A DNA stretch of 5,679 nt from Facklamia sp964471435 (GTDB taxonomy: Bacteria > Bacillota > Bacilli > Lactobacillales > Aerococcaceae): contig CAYYGA010000081.1 of assembly GCA_964471435.1 (NCBI GenBank), forward strand, positions 1-5,679, in the 5' to 3' direction. The notes under the pieces were generated by a model. That model worked only from the letters and a program-made list of their open reading frames with translations, was not told the origin of the DNA and ran no database searches. Positions 3,863-5,679 of this stretch are shown one piece after another. Every line of letters begins with the position of its first letter. Within the stretch, counting starts at the first letter, position 1. A program made the translations under genes and the position numbers.

Positions 3863-5602
3863 TTAATTTTTTGTTGCTTCTTTTTCCTTCTCAGCTTTAA
3901 ACTCCAACTTCTTAACCTTAGAAGCAGAAGGGGTCACGAATAATGTTCGTTGTCCTTCATAAATCACAAAACCAGGTTTAGCCCCGTTCGGTTTCTTTAA
4001 ATGCTTCACCTGAACTGTGTCGACGGGGACATTAGCAGAACCTGAGAATTTGGAATAGTAAGCCGCGATCATGGCCGCTTCCAGCATGGTTTCTTCACTG
4101 GGTTTATCAGATTCGACAATCACATGCGCTCCCGGTATATCTTTGGTGTGCAGCCACCAGTGATTCTTGCTGGCCTTTTTCATCGAGAGCTCATCATTTT
4201 GCTGGTTATTACGGCCCACATAAATCATCACGCCATCCGACGACTGGTAACGTCGAGGCTTGGATTTACTTTTAGCTCGTTTCTTAACCGATGATTTCTT
4301 CTGTTTCACATAACCTTGATCGATTAATTCCTGCTTGATCGACTCTACGTCTTCTAAGTCGGCCTGCTCTAATTGAACCAACACACCTTCCAAGTAGTCG
4401 ATTTCCTGGCGGGCAATTCTTTCCTCACGGTCGATGTACTTTAATGCATCGCGGTATTTTTGATATTTTTTGAAAAAAGCTTGCGCATTTTCGACCGGAC
4501 TCAGTCTAGGATTCAAGTCAATCGTAATCGGCTGGTTGTTATCATAGTAGTTGGACAGCTCTACCGACTCGGCGCCTTTTTCTATTTGGTAAGAAAAGGC
4601 ATTGAGAAGTTCACCGTTGATGCGGTAGCGGTCAGCGTCAGCTGCCACTTTACGGTCACGCGCCAGATTCTTCAACTTTTTCTGGTTACGGTCGATTACT
4701 TGGTCAATTTTTTGAATGATGTTACCGGATAACTGCTTGATACGGTCTAAATGAACTTTTTGATGATAAAATTCATGCAGCAATTCCGATAAGGAACTGA
4801 ATGCCTGACGCTCGCCTTCGATATGAGGCAGGTTAAAGGCATAAAAGCGCAAGGTATCTTCACTGGTGAATAGAGTAGGCGACGGGAATTCCATAGCGGA
4901 CTTCAAGCGTTCGATGGCGCCTAAAGCACTAGCCGAACCACCTGCTTCTGACATCCAGTAAGCCACTGTTTCAGCCAGTAATTTCCCCATCCCCTGAACC
5001 ACTCTAAAACCTTTGCCTTCAGCAAGAGTTTCTTCATGTTCGTGAGCGTAATCGAACAGTTGGCTGTCGGTTAAATCATAAAGATTGATTTGATTTTCGT
5101 TGTGTGGCGGCCGTTTAAAGTCGGCGCCCGGTTGCAAAGACCGGTAGGTATTTTGGGAAGGTGGTACGTGTTTGATACAGTCGATAATCGTTTCAGTATC
5201 TAAATTGACTAAGATAATATTGGAATGGCGTCCCATTAATTCAAAGGTCAGCATATAATCATGTTCGATGCCAATTTCATCGCGGCCATGAAAATAAAAG
5301 TCGATGACCCGGTCGTTTTGATACTGTTCGATTTTAGTGATAAAAGCTTTTTCTAAATATTTACGTAAGAGCATGCAAAACATGGGTGCCTGCTCGGGGT
5401 TGCTGGGGCGGTCATCGGTTAAGTAGAGTGAAAAATAAGTAGGGTGAACCGATGCGGCCAGGCGGTGATTTTGTCGGTTGGCGCGGATGACAATCTGCAA
5501 TTCTTGTTCAAAGGGCTGGTAAATTTTACTGACACGTCCTGATTCGAGTTCTTCTTTCAACTCGGATACGAGGGCGCGTGTGAAAAAGCCGTCGATAGTC
5601 AT
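3863..5602 (-). CDS. rqcH: RqcH (NFACT family; FbpA/PavA), ribosome quality-control factor
   Basis: The 579-residue protein is full length for bacterial NFACT proteins. The N-terminal NFACT-N domain starts MTIDGFF and contains Asn96-Asp97-Arg98, matching the DR pair (D97/R98) needed for alanine tailing by Bacillus subtilis RqcH, and MGRHSNIILV (123-132). Near 196-215 GKGFRVVQGMGKLLAETVAY fits the helix-hairpin-helix region, about 270-425 is rich in coiled coil, and the NFACT-R domain begins near 450 (GVMIYVGRNN, HWWLHTKDIPGAHVIV, TVQVKHLKKPNGAKPGFVIY). A Lys/Arg-rich linker lies at 434-451. The family binds the 50S subunit with a stalled peptidyl-tRNA and recruits tRNA-Ala to add C-terminal alanine tails; streptococcal members were first described as fibronectin-binding surface proteins, although there is no signal peptide here. 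AAAGGAGG (5618-5611) sits 8 nt before the ATG, fixing the start. No convincing promoter is visible in the 77 bp left upstream. Confidence 0.95.
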   Translation of the reverse strand: MTIDGFFTRALVSELKEELESGRVSKIYQPFEQELQIVIRANRQNHRLAASVHPTYFSLYLTDDRPSNPEQAPMFCMLLRKYLEKAFITKIEQYQNDRVIDFYFHGRDEIGIEHDYMLTFELMGRHSNIILVNLDTETIIDCIKHVPPSQNTYRSLQPGADFKRPPHNENQINLYDLTDSQLFDYAHEHEETLAEGKGFRVVQGMGKLLAETVAYWMSEAGGSASALGAIERLKSAMEFPSPTLFTSEDTLRFYAFNLPHIEGERQAFSSLSELLHEFYHQKVHLDRIKQLSGNIIQKIDQVIDRNQKKLKNLARDRKVAADADRYRINGELLNAFSYQIEKGAESVELSNYYDNNQPITIDLNPRLSPVENAQAFFKKYQKYRDALKYIDREERIARQEIDYLEGVLVQLEQADLEDVESIKQELIDQGYVKQKKSSVKKRAKSKSKPRRYQSSDGVMIYVGRNNQQNDELSMKKASKNHWWLHTKDIPGAHVIVESDKPSEETMLEAAMIAAYYSKFSGSANVPVDTVQVKHLKKPNGAKPGFVIYEGQRTLFVTPSASKVKKLEFKAEKEKEATKN

Positions 5603-5610
5603 AGTTTGCG

Positions 5611-5618
5611 CCTCCTTT
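5611..5618 (-). promoter_or_regulatory. Ribosome binding site of rqcH
   Basis: AAAGGAGG on the minus strand, 8 nt before the ATG at 5602, is close to ideal and confirms the start of rqcH. Confidence 0.85.
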
Positions 5619-5679
5619 CCTTGATTGGATAATTATTTTTGAAAAATGGCTGGAAACTCTAGTCATCTTTCAAAGCCTT

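Overview
The window is low-GC, A+T-rich bacterial DNA with strong AGGAGG-type ribosome binding sites, TATAAT-type promoters and intrinsic terminators. With the RqcH/FbpA/PavA-family protein and a short-chain dehydrogenase resembling lactic-acid-bacterial alcohol dehydrogenases, this suggests a Firmicute of the order Lactobacillales. An Aerococcaceae-like genus is possible, but I cannot fix the genus by eye.

Layout, left to right. (1) 2-307, plus: the 3' end of an unrecognised gene. (2) 409-1146, plus: a short-chain dehydrogenase/reductase with its own promoter and terminator, complete except for one in-frame TAA at codon 50; as written it is a pseudogene, or a very recent or erroneous nonsense change. 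(3) About 1147-2406: 1.26 kb without a credible protein gene but packed with inverted repeats. It holds the dehydrogenase terminator, a small promoter-terminator pair, a 186-nt branched long inverted repeat, several weaker hairpins, a 130-nt nested rod-like hairpin, and an array of four palindromes repeating at exactly 41 bp. (4) 2407-3591, minus: a CPA-type cation/proton antiporter preceded by a fluoride (crcB-motif) riboswitch, an overlapping intrinsic terminator and an extended -10 promoter. (5) 3863-5602, minus: a full-length NFACT/RqcH protein of ribosome-associated quality control with its own terminator.

How it works together. The best-supported regulatory unit is promoter, fluoride aptamer, terminator, antiporter. 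In the absence of fluoride the 3' strand of the aptamer is free to form the terminator; with fluoride bound, transcription should read into the antiporter. This makes the antiporter a candidate fluoride-resistance transporter rather than an ordinary Na+/H+ housekeeping pump. RqcH appears to be an independent housekeeping unit. The structured gene-free block is the least explained part. It may be several small non-autonomous repeat elements side by side, or a large structured RNA; the sequence alone does not decide this. No terminator is visible just downstream of the antiporter stop, so its transcript could run into the palindrome array.
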